Below are positions 9,253-18,993 of a DNA stretch of 64,000 nucleotides, in pieces. The stretch comes from Halalkaliarchaeum desulfuricum (GTDB lineage: Archaea > Halobacteriota > Halobacteria > Halobacteriales > Haloferacaceae). The number at the start of each line of letters is the position of its first letter. Positions within the stretch are counted from its first letter, which is position 1. Below the pieces are notes generated by a model that had not been told where the DNA came from, did not search any database, and worked only from the letters and a program-made list of their open reading frames with translations. Position numbers and translations under genes: made by a program. The stretch is from positions 2,418,001 to 2,482,000 of the forward strand of contig NZ_CP025066.1 in NCBI RefSeq assembly GCF_002952775.1, written 5' to 3'.

Positions 9253-10071
9253 ATGACGTTTTCCATCGTCGCAGGCGATCAGGACGCCGACGCCGTCGGC
9301 GTCGCAGTCCAGTCGAAGTTCATAAGCGTCGGCTCGGTCGTCCCGTTCGCGAGCGTCGACGCCGGCGCGATAGCGACACAGAGCTTCGCGAACGTCGCCT
9401 ACGGCCCCGACGGACTGTCGATGCTTCGGGACGGGGCCACCGCCGAGGAGTGTCTCGACGTCGCGGGCGATCGCCAGGGAGAGACGTACACCGTCCAGGG
9501 AAACATCCTCGAAAACGGGACGACGCTCGAAGCGATGGCGGACGCCTACGAAACCACCGACGGCGGGCTTCCCGAGCGTCTCATCGCCGCATTGCACGCA
9601 GGCGAGGCTGCCGGCGGCGACTCCCGTGGAAAGCAGTCGGCGGCGCTGTACGTCGTCAAGCCCGAGGGAGGATACGACGGCGGCAACGACCGCTGGATCG
9701 ACGTGCGCGTCGACGATCACGAGACCCCGATCTCCGAACTGGAACGGGTGTTCAAACTGTACGACGTCACCCTGTTACCGCGGGAGGAGCCCGACGAGTT
9801 TCGGGAACTCGAGGGCGAGAGCGCAGCAGCGGTGACGGAAACGCTCGCGGAACTCGGCTTCTACGACGGCACACCGACGGAAACGTTCGGGGAGGACGAA
9901 CGCGACGCGCTGGAGGCGTTTCGCGGCGTCAACAACTTCGAGAATCACTCGGTTGCCGCCCTGGAGGACGCACTCGTCCGGGGCTGGGGAGACGCCACCG
10001 ATCAGGCCGGTAACGAAGCGAAACTGGTGGACGCAATCTGGCACGGACTCGACAGGCTCGACCGACAGTAA
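9253..10071 (+). CDS. DUF1028 family protein (putative Ntn hydrolase)
   Basis: The 272-residue protein begins TFSIVAGD and continues with AVQSKFISVGSVVPF, AIATQSFANVAYGP and GGDSRGKQSAALYVV. These are the conserved blocks of DUF1028, a family assigned to the N-terminal-nucleophile hydrolase fold, so Thr2 is the presumptive nucleophile after Met removal. From about residue 190 there is an extra C-terminal helical domain that resembles a peptidoglycan-binding-like module found on some relatives. The substrate is unknown. It is transcribed away from gatB. Confidence 0.85.
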   Translation: MTFSIVAGDQDADAVGVAVQSKFISVGSVVPFASVDAGAIATQSFANVAYGPDGLSMLRDGATAEECLDVAGDRQGETYTVQGNILENGTTLEAMADAYETTDGGLPERLIAALHAGEAAGGDSRGKQSAALYVVKPEGGYDGGNDRWIDVRVDDHETPISELERVFKLYDVTLLPREEPDEFRELEGESAAAVTETLAELGFYDGTPTETFGEDERDALEAFRGVNNFENHSVAALEDALVRGWGDATDQAGNEAKLVDAIWHGLDRLDRQ

Positions 10072-10118
10072 GTTGTCGCATTCGCAACCTCAAAGGCCGC
10101 GCAGACCCTGGGTAGACC

Positions 10119-10646
10119 ATGGAACTCGATGACACGGACCGTGCCATACTGCGGCTTCTCCAGGAGGACGCACGGACGCCATTCAGCGAAATCGCTCGCC
10201 GGATCGACATGTCCAGCGCGACAGTCCACGACCGCGTCGGACGACTGGAGGAGGCCGGCGTCATCGAAGGCTACCACGCCCGGGTCGATCCCAAAGCGCT
10301 GGGATACGACGTGTCGGCGTTCGTCGGCCTCAGGGTCGAACAGGGGAGAGAAGAGGACGCTCTCGAGCGCCTGCGGGAGATCGACGGCATCACCGAAGTT
10401 CACCTCACAACCGGCGAGTACGACGTGGTGATGCGAGTACACGCCCCCGACATCGACGACCTCCGCGAGATCATGTTCGACAACGTCGCCCAGATGGGCG
10501 GGTTCGCACGCTCCCAGACGATGATCATTCTCGGCACGGATTACGACGCAGTCGGCGTTCCGATTCCCGAAGGAGATGATTCCATGAAGGAGTCCCCCGG
10601 TGAGTTCGGGGAAGGAACGCGTTCCGATAGCGGATCGGAACGCTGA
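10119..10646 (+). CDS. Lrp/AsnC family transcriptional regulator
   Basis: The 175-residue protein has a winged helix-turn-helix (residues 1-60, with [13 protein letters not shown] and [21 protein letters not shown]). An RAM/AsnC ligand-binding domain follows (about 65-145, with [18 protein letters not shown]). The last 30 residues form a flexible acidic tail. Haloarchaeal Lrp proteins control amino-acid metabolism. Its effector and targets cannot be read from this sequence. The next gene starts 30 bases downstream. Confidence 0.92.
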   Translation: MELDDTDRAILRLLQEDARTPFSEIARRIDMSSATVHDRVGRLEEAGVIEGYHARVDPKALGYDVSAFVGLRVEQGREEDALERLREIDGITEVHLTTGEYDVVMRVHAPDIDDLREIMFDNVAQMGGFARSQTMIILGTDYDAVGVPIPEGDDSMKESPGEFGEGTRSDSGSER

Positions 10647-10675
10647 AACGGGTTCTCGCCCGTGTGAATGGTGTG

Positions 10676-11833
10676 ATGGATACGAGTACGCTTGGCGACC
10701 GCCTCTACCGAGATCCCGAACGGATCTGGGCAGCCACAGTCGCCGGAATCGTGGCGGTGCTCGGCGTCGGGTATCTGCTGTTTCCACGACTCGTGTACGA
10801 CCGGTTCATCTGGCAGTACTTCTGGGGACCGGTCGCCGCCGACGGCCAGGGAGCCGCCTGTGCGGCACGATCGGACGGGACCATCGAGTACCTCCAGGGA
10901 ACCCAGGCCTGCGCCGAGGCCGACGCGGCGAGTCAGATCGTCGCCTACCCCGGATACACGCCGGTGTCGTCGATCGGATACATCAGTATACTCCTGATAG
11001 CGCTCGCAGGCGTCTACTTGCTTCTCAAGCGGCTCGACATCGGGACCGACCGGCGGTTCTTTTACGCGCTGTTCCCGTTCGTGCTGTTCGGGGGGGCGCT
11101 TCGCACCGTCGAGGACGCTGGCGTCTCCGCCGTCCGGGCTGGCGCCGAACCGCTCGTGGCGTTTCCGTACAGCGCACTGATCATCAGCCCGTTCATCTAC
11201 GTCCTGGTGTTCCTTCTCACGCTCGCGTGCGTGCTCGCCGCGTACGCTGCGGCGGAACGCGGCCTGGTCGAGCGGTACGACTACGCGCTGTTCGGACTCG
11301 GAAGTGTCATCGTGGTCCTCACGGTCGGGTATCTCGGGTTCCTCGCAGTGACGACGGAATTCACCGAGTTCCACGTCCAGGTGCTCGTCGTAACGCTGGG
11401 TATCGCAACGGCCGCAGCGGGGGGGACGTGGTGGCTGATCGAACGGTACGCGCCCGGAATCAACGCCGGTACTGGATGGATGGGGTTCGTGATCATCTGG
11501 GGGCACGCGGTCGACGGCGTCGCGAACGTGATCGGCCTCAACTGGATGCCGGCACTCGGCGCGGGCGCCAACCTCGTCCCGAAACACCCCATAAACGCCG
11601 CGATCGTCGAGTACACGGGGCGATACCTCCCGGAGGCGATCGTCGCGGTAACCGGCGACGCGTGGCCGTTCCTCTTCGTCAAGCTGGCGGCGGCGACGTT
11701 CGTCGTCTGGATCTTCGAGCCCGAGGTCATGGAGGAGTCACCGCGGTTCTCGATCCTGCTGCTCGTGACGGTGCTGGCGGTCGGGCTCGGGCCCGGTACG
11801 CGAGACATGCTGCGGGCGACGTTCGGGGTGTAA
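10676..11833 (+). CDS. DUF63 family integral membrane protein
   Basis: This 385-residue membrane protein has around nine hydrophobic segments. It contains the DUF63 hallmark [12 protein letters not shown] after the third segment, an NPLT-like [13 protein letters not shown] segment, and a late [16 protein letters not shown] motif. DUF63 is an archaeal and cyanobacterial family of unknown function. A GTG twelve bases upstream is possible, but the ATG at 10676 ([10 protein letters not shown]) is the more usual start. A small soluble protein is encoded 3 bases downstream and is probably co-transcribed. Confidence 0.85.
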   Translation: MDTSTLGDRLYRDPERIWAATVAGIVAVLGVGYLLFPRLVYDRFIWQYFWGPVAADGQGAACAARSDGTIEYLQGTQACAEADAASQIVAYPGYTPVSSIGYISILLIALAGVYLLLKRLDIGTDRRFFYALFPFVLFGGALRTVEDAGVSAVRAGAEPLVAFPYSALIISPFIYVLVFLLTLACVLAAYAAAERGLVERYDYALFGLGSVIVVLTVGYLGFLAVTTEFTEFHVQVLVVTLGIATAAAGGTWWLIERYAPGINAGTGWMGFVIIWGHAVDGVANVIGLNWMPALGAGANLVPKHPINAAIVEYTGRYLPEAIVAVTGDAWPFLFVKLAAATFVVWIFEPEVMEESPRFSILLLVTVLAVGLGPGTRDMLRATFGV

Positions 11834-11836
11834 CGC

Positions 11837-12139
11837 GTGGCTGATTTCGATCCGGACTCCCGGGACCGCCTGCTCGACCTCCACGAGCGGCTCCGGAGCG
11901 TTCTGGAGTTGCCAATCGAACGGGACGCGAGCAACTGGGTCGCCGAGGCGGACGCGCTCGTCGGTGATCTGGTCGACCGGGAGGCGTCGCCAACGGTTCG
12001 ACGAAAGCGGCTGACACAGGTTCGGGAGTTACTCGAGGAAGTCGAAGGGACCGGCCACGAGCGTGCCGACGAGCACGTCGACGCCGCGAAGCGATTGACT
12101 GTGGAACTGCTCGGCGAACTCGAGGAGTCCGACCAGTAA
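11837..12139 (+). CDS. Small conserved haloarchaeal helical protein
   Basis: The 100-residue acidic protein starts at a GTG immediately after the DUF63 gene. It is predicted to be almost entirely helical, with regular Leu/Arg/Glu spacing (LLDLHERLRSVLELP, RKRLTQVRELLEEV). I recognise no catalytic motif. The tight linkage to DUF63 suggests a partner protein, but no function can be assigned. Confidence 0.6.
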   Translation: MADFDPDSRDRLLDLHERLRSVLELPIERDASNWVAEADALVGDLVDREASPTVRRKRLTQVRELLEEVEGTGHERADEHVDAAKRLTVELLGELEESDQ

Positions 12140-12198
12140 CGTTCTCGCACGGAGAGAACCGCGGGAACGGTTATCGGTTGTTGGTCCCTATACGGATC

Positions 12199-12711
12199 AT
12201 GAACACTGCCTCCGCCCGGCTTCGGCACCTGAAACCGGGATCGTTTCGAGCGGCACTACAGCTGACCATCGCCGGGCTCGGTGGGTTGTCGATAGTGGGG
12301 AGTATCCTCTGGTTCGTCGTCGTGTTCGTGACGATGACTCCCGGCGAGAGCGGATTCGCGGAAGGACTGGCCATACTGGTGTTCGGTCTGTACGCGCTCG
12401 CAGGATTCGTCGTTCTCGCCGCCGGGCTGTGGATCCCCCAGCGCGAGGGGGAGGGGATACAGTTCTCGACGCGTCAGCGAAAACTCCTGGCAGTTGGAGT
12501 CGTGGCACCAATTGTGGGCGTTCTCGCCATCCCGATCGGGGCGACGATCGCACCACCGCTGTCCCAACCCGTGATTTCGGTGCTGGTGGCTGCACTCGCG
12601 GTGCTGATTTCGAGTGGACCGATCGCCACCCTCCTGGCCGTCGGATCGAAGCTCCGATCGTCACGAAATGGAAACAAACCCGGTGACGACGGCGCTAGAA
12701 GTCCACCGTGA
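12199..12711 (+). CDS. Small membrane protein with four predicted transmembrane segments
   Basis: The 170-residue protein has four hydrophobic stretches, at about residues 22-45, 52-75, 95-115 and 120-150. A short basic-polar C-terminal tail (SKLRSSRNGNKPGDD) follows. The ATG at 12199 is preferred over an in-frame TTG seven codons upstream. I recognise no family. It converges with the UspA gene, which it overlaps by 17 bases at the 3' end. Confidence 0.55.
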   Translation: MNTASARLRHLKPGSFRAALQLTIAGLGGLSIVGSILWFVVVFVTMTPGESGFAEGLAILVFGLYALAGFVVLAAGLWIPQREGEGIQFSTRQRKLLAVGVVAPIVGVLAIPIGATIAPPLSQPVISVLVAALAVLISSGPIATLLAVGSKLRSSRNGNKPGDDGARSPP

Positions 12712-13096
12712 CCACGGTCGCATCGAGCTGTTCGCGGAGGTACTCGTCGATGTCGGGATCCGACAGAAGCGAGCGGAACATCCGTCGCCAGCGGCCCGCC
12801 TGTTTCGCGCCGATCACAACGATGTCGGCACCCTCGGCGGCGACCTCCTCGAGGATCGTCTCCTCGAGGAGGAACCCACCGCGGACGACGTATCTCGCGT
12901 TCGGCAGCCATCCGAACTCCCGTTCGACGGCGCGTTTGAGGTCGGTTCGGGTCACTTTGCGCGATTCCTGAAACAGGTTGACATGGAGGACGGTCAGCGT
13001 GGCGTCGTGCTCGTCTGCGACGTCGATCGCGTGTTCCAGCGTGACCCTCGAGTGTTCAGAAAGCGGATATCTGACAGGGACCACGACCAGCGTCAT
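12695..13096 (-). CDS. UspA-type universal stress protein
   Basis: The 133-residue single-domain protein opens with MTLVVVPVRYPLSEHSRVTLEHAIDVA and ends with VVTVDF, typical of the UspA Rossmann-like fold. The usual ATP-binding Gly pattern near the C-terminus is replaced by IGAKQAGRWRRMFRSLLSD. It may therefore not bind ATP, like the UspA rather than the UspFG type. The ATG at 13096 is the natural start, since the upstream frame shows no Usp homology. Confidence 0.85.
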   Translation of the reverse strand: MTLVVVPVRYPLSEHSRVTLEHAIDVADEHDATLTVLHVNLFQESRKVTRTDLKRAVEREFGWLPNARYVVRGGFLLEETILEEVAAEGADIVVIGAKQAGRWRRMFRSLLSDPDIDEYLREQLDATVVTVDF

Positions 13097-13164
13097 TGCA
13101 CGAGATAGGTTCGCCTCAGGGCAAGAGAGTGTCGTTTTCGCTCGAAATCGATCCGGAAAAACGG

Positions 13165-14541
13165 CTATCGCTGTCGGATTCGGCCGTCGAGACCGACGTC
13201 GATGCCGCGATCCCGTGCGTACGCCGCCAGAACCTCGTGTTGGATGCCGTGTTCTCCCGCGCGGTGCCGCTGCCCGATCGCCGGAAACTCCTGGTCGGAG
13301 TGAAGCACGTACTCGGTCGTCGCGAGAGTGTAGGTCGCAGACTCCTCGAGCGGTTCCCCACCGACGCGCGCCTCGAGCAGCCGCTTTCGGCCGGCGTCGA
13401 AGACGACTGACGCCCCCGAGAGGTGGCCGTGCCACCAGTGGTCCTCGCCGAAGTTCACCTCCGTGGCGCTCAACTGCCGGAACGTCTCGCGCAGTTCCGC
13501 CCCGGTGAGCCGAACCGTGACGACCGGCTCCTCGAACGGAACGAGGCTTATCAGGTCCGCGATGGTGACAGCTCCCTCGATCGGCTCTCCCGGACGGATC
13601 CCGCCGCTGTTCTGGAGACCGACGTCGGCGCCGCTTGCCGCCCGGTAGGCGTCCGCGATGAAATTCCCGATCGCACACTCGCCGCCGTGAACCGTCTCGG
13701 CGTCGCGGGGGAGCTGTTCGTCGACACGCGTCACCACCTCGCCGAGGTCGGCGACGCTTCGGCGGCGTTCCAGCGCGTCCACGAGTCCCTCGTCCAGCGG
13801 CGCCGGGACCGGATTCCCGTTCTCGACGGCGTGTCGAGTCACCGCCGGGTCGGTGCCATCGCGGGAGAGTTCGACTTCCAGAACGACGTGACCGTTGACG
13901 CCGGGACGCGTCAGTACGGCCCCGTTCAGTCGGTCGATCCGTTCCGAGTGGACGTGCCCCCCGAGCACTGCGTCGACCTCGAGTTCGGCGAGCGCTCTGT
14001 CCCCCGAACCGAGATGTGACACCGCGAGGACGTGATCGACCCCTCGATCCCGGAGCGCGTCGATCGCCTGCCGCGCTTCGGGGATCGGATCCGTGAAATC
14101 CAGCGACGACGCCTCCGGGTTCAAGGACGCCGTCGCCGGATCGGTCACGCCGAAGACGCCGACCCGTCGGCCGTCGACCTCGAAGACGGCGTGGGGAACT
14201 GCCCCCTCCTCGCGGGCGAACCGTTCGCCATCGCCGTCATACACGTTGGCACCCACCCACGTCACCGACGAGTCGGCGACGATCTGTCGCGTCGCGTCCG
14301 GTCCGTAATCGAAATCGTGATTGCCAAACGTTTCCACGTCGACGCCGGCAGCGCGGAAGAAGTCCAACGCCTGGCGCCCCCGGGAAACCAGCGGCAACAC
14401 TCCCGGGGAGGTGTTGTCGCCGGAGCCGACGACCAGCGCGTCCGGGCCGTCGAGTTCCGACAGAAGCCCCGCGAGCCTCCCGGCCCGTTCGGGCGTGTCG
14501 TAGACGTTTTCGATGTCCGAATAGTGAATCAGCCGCACCAT
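13165..14541 (-). CDS. 5'-nucleotidase / UshA-like metallophosphoesterase, cytoplasmic
   Basis: The 458-residue protein has two domains. An N-terminal metallophosphoesterase domain contains the metal-ligand motifs HYSDIEN, GSGDN, GNHDFDYG, VSHLG and GGHVHS in the correct order. A C-terminal 5'-nucleotidase domain follows (from about residue 280), with ECAIGNFIADAYR and QNSGGIRPGEPIEGAVT. It would hydrolyse nucleotides or related phosphoesters. Unlike bacterial UshA there is no signal peptide, so the protein should stay in the cytoplasm. It lies between uspA and hyuB on the same strand, probably with its own promoter. Confidence 0.88.
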   Translation of the reverse strand: MVRLIHYSDIENVYDTPERAGRLAGLLSELDGPDALVVGSGDNTSPGVLPLVSRGRQALDFFRAAGVDVETFGNHDFDYGPDATRQIVADSSVTWVGANVYDGDGERFAREEGAVPHAVFEVDGRRVGVFGVTDPATASLNPEASSLDFTDPIPEARQAIDALRDRGVDHVLAVSHLGSGDRALAELEVDAVLGGHVHSERIDRLNGAVLTRPGVNGHVVLEVELSRDGTDPAVTRHAVENGNPVPAPLDEGLVDALERRRSVADLGEVVTRVDEQLPRDAETVHGGECAIGNFIADAYRAASGADVGLQNSGGIRPGEPIEGAVTIADLISLVPFEEPVVTVRLTGAELRETFRQLSATEVNFGEDHWWHGHLSGASVVFDAGRKRLLEARVGGEPLEESATYTLATTEYVLHSDQEFPAIGQRHRAGEHGIQHEVLAAYARDRGIDVGLDGRIRQR

Positions 14542-14630
14542 TCCCGTCGGATGCGTCGGGACGTGTTCGCTTCAACGTATCGGCTCCGTTCGGAACCCCA
14601 CGTGTACTGTCGATGTCTGTCGACGGGTGG

Positions 14631-16343
14631 CTACGGATCCCTCGTGGAGTTCGATTCGACTCCCTCGAGATCGACATCGTACAGTTCGCGTGCTCGCTTC
14701 GGGGAGAGCTTCCCCGATTTGACGTCCCGGCGAATTGCCTCGGGATCCCGTTCTGCTGGATCACCGTACCCGCCGGCCCCGGGTGTCCGGAGGCTCACGA
14801 CGTCGCCCGGCTCGAGGTCTCGCGTACACTTCGCCGGGAGCGCTTCCGTCTCACCGTCCCGGATGAGTTTGTCGTCCCCGACGCCACCCGCCTTGCCGCC
14901 GTTGATTCCGTACGGCGGGTGGATTCGCCGCTCCGCGAGGAGGCTGAACGCCGCATCGTGGTCGCACACCCGGTAGTCGCGGCGCAGGCCCAGTCCGCCA
15001 CGGAACTTCCCGGCCCCACCAGTGTCGGGACGATACTCGTACCGTTCGACTGCGAGCGGATAGGCTGTCTGGAGCACCTCCGCTGGCGTGTTCATCGTGT
15101 TCGACATGTGGACGTGAACGCCGTCCATCCCGTCGCCGCTGGCGCGACCGCCGAAGCCGCCGCCACCGGTTTCGTAGAAGGCGTACGGTTCCCCGGTCCG
15201 GGGATCGACCCCACCGAAGGTGACGTTGTTCATCGTCCCCTGACAGGCTCCGATCGCACGCTCCGGTGCCGCCTCGGCCAGCGTCCCGAGCACGACGTCG
15301 GTTATCCGCTGTGAGGTCTCCAGGTTTCCCCCGACCACTGCAGCCGGAGGGTCGGCGTTCACAACCGTCCCCGATGGGGCGTCGATATCGATTGGCCGAT
15401 AACAGCCCTCGTTGGGTGGAATGTCCGGGTCGGTCACGCACCGCACAGCGTAGTACGTTGCCGAGGCGGTCACCGCGAACACCGCGTTGATCGGGCCTTC
15501 CGTTTGTGGATCCGTTCCGGTAAAGTCGACGGTGATCGAATCGCCGTCGATCGTCGTGGCGGCTTCGATTCGGATGTCTTCGGTTCCACGACCGTCGTCG
15601 TCGAGCACGTCCGCGAACTCGTAGGTTCCGTCGGGAAGTTCCGCGAGCGCAGCCTGCATCCGGCGTTCGGAGTAATCCTGAATCTCTGCGATCGCGTTCC
15701 GGAGCGTGTCGACCCCGTATTTTTTCGCAAGGTCCTGTAACCGTTCGCGAGCGGTTTCGTTTGCCGCTTGCTGGGCCCGGAGGTCCCCGCGTCGCTCGTC
15801 GGGCGTGCGGACGTTTGCGAGAATCAGCTCCATTGCGTCCACCACGAGGTCACCGCCATCATATAGCTTCACAGGCGGGATGCGGATTCCCTCCTGGTAG
15901 ATCTCGGTCGCATCGGCGGAAACGCTTCCGGCCCGGGATCCACCGACGTCGGCATGATGGGCTCGGTTGGCCGCGAACGCGATCAGTTCGCCGTCGGCGT
16001 AGACGGGGCTTACGAGCGTGAGGTCCGGGAGGTGGGCGCCGCCGCGGAACGGGTCGTTCAAAAGCACTGCGTCGCCGGGCGAGAGCGACTCCGGCGGATA
16101 CCGCTCGAGCGCGGCGGCAACCGAGAACGGCATCGCACCGAGGTGGACCGGCATGTTCTCCGCCTGACTGATCATCCCACCGTCCGCGTCGAAGACCGCA
16201 CACGAGCAGTCGCGGCGCTCCTTGATGTTCGGCGAGTAGCCCGTCCGGATCAGGTTGGCGTTCATCTCCTCGCTTATTGCCGTCGCCGCGTTCCGGATCA
16301 CCTCCAGTGTCACGGGATCGACGGCCATGTCGTCGGTGGTCAT
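14631..16343 (-). CDS. hyuB: Hydantoinase B / oxoprolinase family protein
   Basis: The 570-residue protein matches HyuB of ATP-dependent N-methylhydantoinase/5-oxoprolinase enzymes. It begins with DPVTLEVIRNA. It contains ERRDCSCAVFDADGGMISQAENMPVHLGAMP near residue 43 and DPFRGGAHLPDLTLV near 95. Its C-terminal GGGGFGGRASGDGMDGVHVHM segment is typical. HyuA and HyuB together open a hydantoin, oxoproline or related ring at the cost of ATP; the substrate cannot be told from sequence. Its ATG overlaps the hyuA stop by four bases. Confidence 0.93.
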   Translation of the reverse strand: MTTDDMAVDPVTLEVIRNAATAISEEMNANLIRTGYSPNIKERRDCSCAVFDADGGMISQAENMPVHLGAMPFSVAAALERYPPESLSPGDAVLLNDPFRGGAHLPDLTLVSPVYADGELIAFAANRAHHADVGGSRAGSVSADATEIYQEGIRIPPVKLYDGGDLVVDAMELILANVRTPDERRGDLRAQQAANETARERLQDLAKKYGVDTLRNAIAEIQDYSERRMQAALAELPDGTYEFADVLDDDGRGTEDIRIEAATTIDGDSITVDFTGTDPQTEGPINAVFAVTASATYYAVRCVTDPDIPPNEGCYRPIDIDAPSGTVVNADPPAAVVGGNLETSQRITDVVLGTLAEAAPERAIGACQGTMNNVTFGGVDPRTGEPYAFYETGGGGFGGRASGDGMDGVHVHMSNTMNTPAEVLQTAYPLAVERYEYRPDTGGAGKFRGGLGLRRDYRVCDHDAAFSLLAERRIHPPYGINGGKAGGVGDDKLIRDGETEALPAKCTRDLEPGDVVSLRTPGAGGYGDPAERDPEAIRRDVKSGKLSPKRARELYDVDLEGVESNSTRDP

Positions 16344-18394
16344 GACTCCACCTCCAGGATGATGGTTCCGTACTCATCGACTGTTGCTGTCTGCTCGGGC
16401 CGGACGACGACTGTGCTCTCTGACCCCTCAACGATCGCAGGTCCCTTGAACTCCGCTTCTGGGGGGAACCGCGAGCGGTCGTAAATCCGCGTCTCGTGGG
16501 GGTCACTGTCGAACGTGACCGACCGCTCCTCGCGAATCGCGTCGTCCACGCGACCGCCGGCCGTCGAGGGAGCGATCTCCGGGGGTTCGATCAGTCCTCG
16601 CGCGCGTGACCGAACAGTGACGAGTTCGACTGGTTCCTCCGGGGACGCGTGACCGTATCGGCGGCCGTGCGTCTCGTGGAACTGTTCTTCGACTGTCGCC
16701 AGCGTGTCCGCTGTGAGGTCGCCGTCGGGGAGTGGGACAGTTAGTTCGAAGGACTGGCCGACGTACCGGAGATCCAGCGACCGCTCGATGGCGATTTTAT
16801 CGTCGGGGACTGCCCCGGAGAGCCGCTCGCGTCCCTCGCGTTCGAACTCCTGCAGCACGGCCTCAATGGCTGACGGGTCGGCTTCGGGGAGCCGCCGGAC
16901 CATCGAGGTGCTGAAGTCCTGCAGCAGATCCGTCACCAGCAGCCCCAGCGCCGAGAGGACGCCCGCAGTACGTGGAACGATCACCCGGGGAACGTCCAGT
17001 TCCGCGGCAAGCGACGCCGCGTGCAGGGGGCCGGCGCCGCCGAACGCGACGAGTCCGAAGTCCCGCGGATCGTGGCCCCGCTCGACAGAGACCACCCTGA
17101 GCGCCCGCTCCATGTTCGCGTTCGCGACGTCGAGGATCCCCTGTGCGGCCTCCCGCGTCGAGAGCCCGAGCGGCTCCGCGACGTGCTCGTCGACTGCCCC
17201 CCGAACCCGATCGACGTCCGCCTCGAGTTCATCCGAGAGAAACCGGTCGGGGTCCAACCGCCCGAGCAGGAGGTGAGCGTCCGTCACCGTCGGCTCCTCG
17301 CCACCGCGACCGTAACAGATCGGTCCGGGATCGGCACCCGCGGACCGGGGACCCACGCGCAACGCGTCGCCGGCGTCGATCCAGGCGATCGAACCGCCGC
17401 CGGCGCCGATGGTGTGAATCTCGATCATGGGGACTCGGAGGGGGTAGTCGCCCACCTCGAGTTCAGTCGAAACCACCGGATCGCCACCACGGACCAGCGA
17501 AACGTCACAGGATGTGCCGCCCATGTCCATCGTGATGACGTCCTCCAGATTTCGGAGGCCAGCGACGTGGGCAGCGCCCTGGACGCCCGCCGCCGGCCCC
17601 GACAGCAGCGTGTCCACCGGCCGTGTGCGGGCGCGGTCGGCGTCGATCGTCCCGCCGTTCGACTGCATGATCCGCAGCGTCGACGGAATCTTTCGTTCGC
17701 GGATCGATTCCTCCAGGCGTCCGACGTACGCGTCCATCACCGGTTTGAGCGCGGCGTTGAGCGCCGTCGCGAGCGTCCGCTCGTACTCGCGGATTTCCGG
17801 CAACACGTCACTCGAACACGAGATGGTTGCTGCAGCCTCTTCCTCTCGGAGAATGTCGGCAACTCGACGCTCGTGTGTATCGTTCTCGAACGCGAACAGC
17901 AGCGAAACGGCGACACTTTCGACGTCTGACTCGTGGATCTCCGCGGCAACCTTTCGGACCTCCGCCTCTGTTAGTTCACGTTCGACCCGGCCGCGCTCAT
18001 CCAATCGCTCGGGAACTTCGTACCGGCGATCCCGTTCGACAATGGGTTCCGGTTTCGTTACGTCGAAGTCGTAGATGTCCGGGCGGGCCTGTCGCCCGAT
18101 TTCGATAGCGTCGCGGAATCCCTCGGTGGTCAAAAGCGCCGTCTCCGCCCAGTCGCGCTCGAGCACTGCGTTCGTCGTTACCGTCGTCCCGTGCGCGAAA
18201 AACCCGACTTCGCCATACGCGTAGCCGACATCCTCGCGGCTGCTGTCCAACCCATCGAGAACCCCTCGATCCGGAGCCGCCGGCGTCGATGGTGTCTTCG
18301 CGACATGGAGAGAACCGTCTCGAACTGTCACCACGTCCGTGAACGTCCCCCCGACATCGACACCAATACGGACATCCGTCGCTGTCTGCTCCAT
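16340..18394 (-). CDS. hyuA: Hydantoinase A / oxoprolinase family protein
   Basis: The 684-residue protein is the ATP-binding partner of HyuB. The N-terminal phosphate-1 motif is VDVGGTFTDVV, and a second actin/hexokinase-like motif ITMDMGGTSCDVSLV lies near residue 290. FGGAGPLHAASLA near 455 and the C-terminal FPPEAEFKGPAIVEG are also characteristic. The ATG at 18394 (MEQTATDVR) is chosen because 13 upstream codons look non-coding. hyuA-hyuB form an operon next to a divergently oriented DUF7509-like gene and a same-strand regulator. Confidence 0.93.
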   Translation of the reverse strand: MEQTATDVRIGVDVGGTFTDVVTVRDGSLHVAKTPSTPAAPDRGVLDGLDSSREDVGYAYGEVGFFAHGTTVTTNAVLERDWAETALLTTEGFRDAIEIGRQARPDIYDFDVTKPEPIVERDRRYEVPERLDERGRVERELTEAEVRKVAAEIHESDVESVAVSLLFAFENDTHERRVADILREEEAAATISCSSDVLPEIREYERTLATALNAALKPVMDAYVGRLEESIRERKIPSTLRIMQSNGGTIDADRARTRPVDTLLSGPAAGVQGAAHVAGLRNLEDVITMDMGGTSCDVSLVRGGDPVVSTELEVGDYPLRVPMIEIHTIGAGGGSIAWIDAGDALRVGPRSAGADPGPICYGRGGEEPTVTDAHLLLGRLDPDRFLSDELEADVDRVRGAVDEHVAEPLGLSTREAAQGILDVANANMERALRVVSVERGHDPRDFGLVAFGGAGPLHAASLAAELDVPRVIVPRTAGVLSALGLLVTDLLQDFSTSMVRRLPEADPSAIEAVLQEFEREGRERLSGAVPDDKIAIERSLDLRYVGQSFELTVPLPDGDLTADTLATVEEQFHETHGRRYGHASPEEPVELVTVRSRARGLIEPPEIAPSTAGGRVDDAIREERSVTFDSDPHETRIYDRSRFPPEAEFKGPAIVEGSESTVVVRPEQTATVDEYGTIILEVES

Positions 18395-18484
18395 GGTAAC
18401 ACTTCCTTGGAATATGCCTTTAATCGAACGCACCAGGAGCGAGAGTTCGCCAGGACAAACCGTACAAGCGCATCGGCAACTGGC

Positions 18485-18895
18485 TCAATCCGTCGAACTG
18501 TCGTACATCTCTTCGAACGCCCGTTCGCCACGGATCAATTCGTCGACGCCGTCGGTGAGCGTCACCTCGCCGAAGACGGTCGCCCGATAATACGTGTACA
18601 GTCCGTCCTGTCCCCGCTCCGTGCGCTGGCGCTTCTCGACGAGGCCGACGTCGACGAGTTTATTGAGGTGGTAGTGGAGCGTGCTGTCGTCGATGTCGAG
18701 TGGCTCCTCGAGTTCTTTCGGACTCATCTCGCCGCTGTGGACGAGTCGATAGAGGATTTCATAGCGGGTGCGGTGGCCGACAGCCGCGTGCATATCGAGA
18801 TACTCCTCGAGACTGAGGACACTCTCCTCGGGCAGCAGATCTGCCGGATCGTCCGGGGCGTCGCCGCTGACCGTCCGCGTTTGATCCGTGGCCAT
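18485..18895 (-). CDS. ArsR-like winged helix-turn-helix regulator
   Basis: The 136-residue protein has a winged helix from about residue 30 to 115. HRTRYEILYRLVHSGE is followed by the recognition region SPKELEEPLDIDDSTLHYHLNKLVDVGLVEKR and the wing YTYYRATVFG. This matches haloarchaeal ArsR/HTH_20 regulators. It lies just upstream of hyuAB on the same strand and divergent from the DUF7509-like gene, so either may be its target. The ATG at 18895 is preferred over an upstream in-frame start. Confidence 0.85.
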   Translation of the reverse strand: MATDQTRTVSGDAPDDPADLLPEESVLSLEEYLDMHAAVGHRTRYEILYRLVHSGEMSPKELEEPLDIDDSTLHYHLNKLVDVGLVEKRQRTERGQDGLYTYYRATVFGEVTLTDGVDELIRGERAFEEMYDSSTD

Positions 18896-18958
18896 CGTAC
18901 GTCGCGATACGAGCCGGAGACGCTTAGTCGTTGTCAAGCCAGGGTTTCTCAAAAAAAC

Positions 18959-18970
18959 CTTTATTTAAAT
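18959..18970 (+). promoter_or_regulatory. TATA box of the DUF7509-like gene
   Basis: CTTTATTTAAAT lies about 28 bases before the ATG at 18994, in the gap between two divergent genes. A Shine-Dalgarno-like AAAAGGAG also precedes the ATG. Confidence 0.6.
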
Positions 18971-18993
18971 ATCCTCGCCGAAAAGGAGCGGTA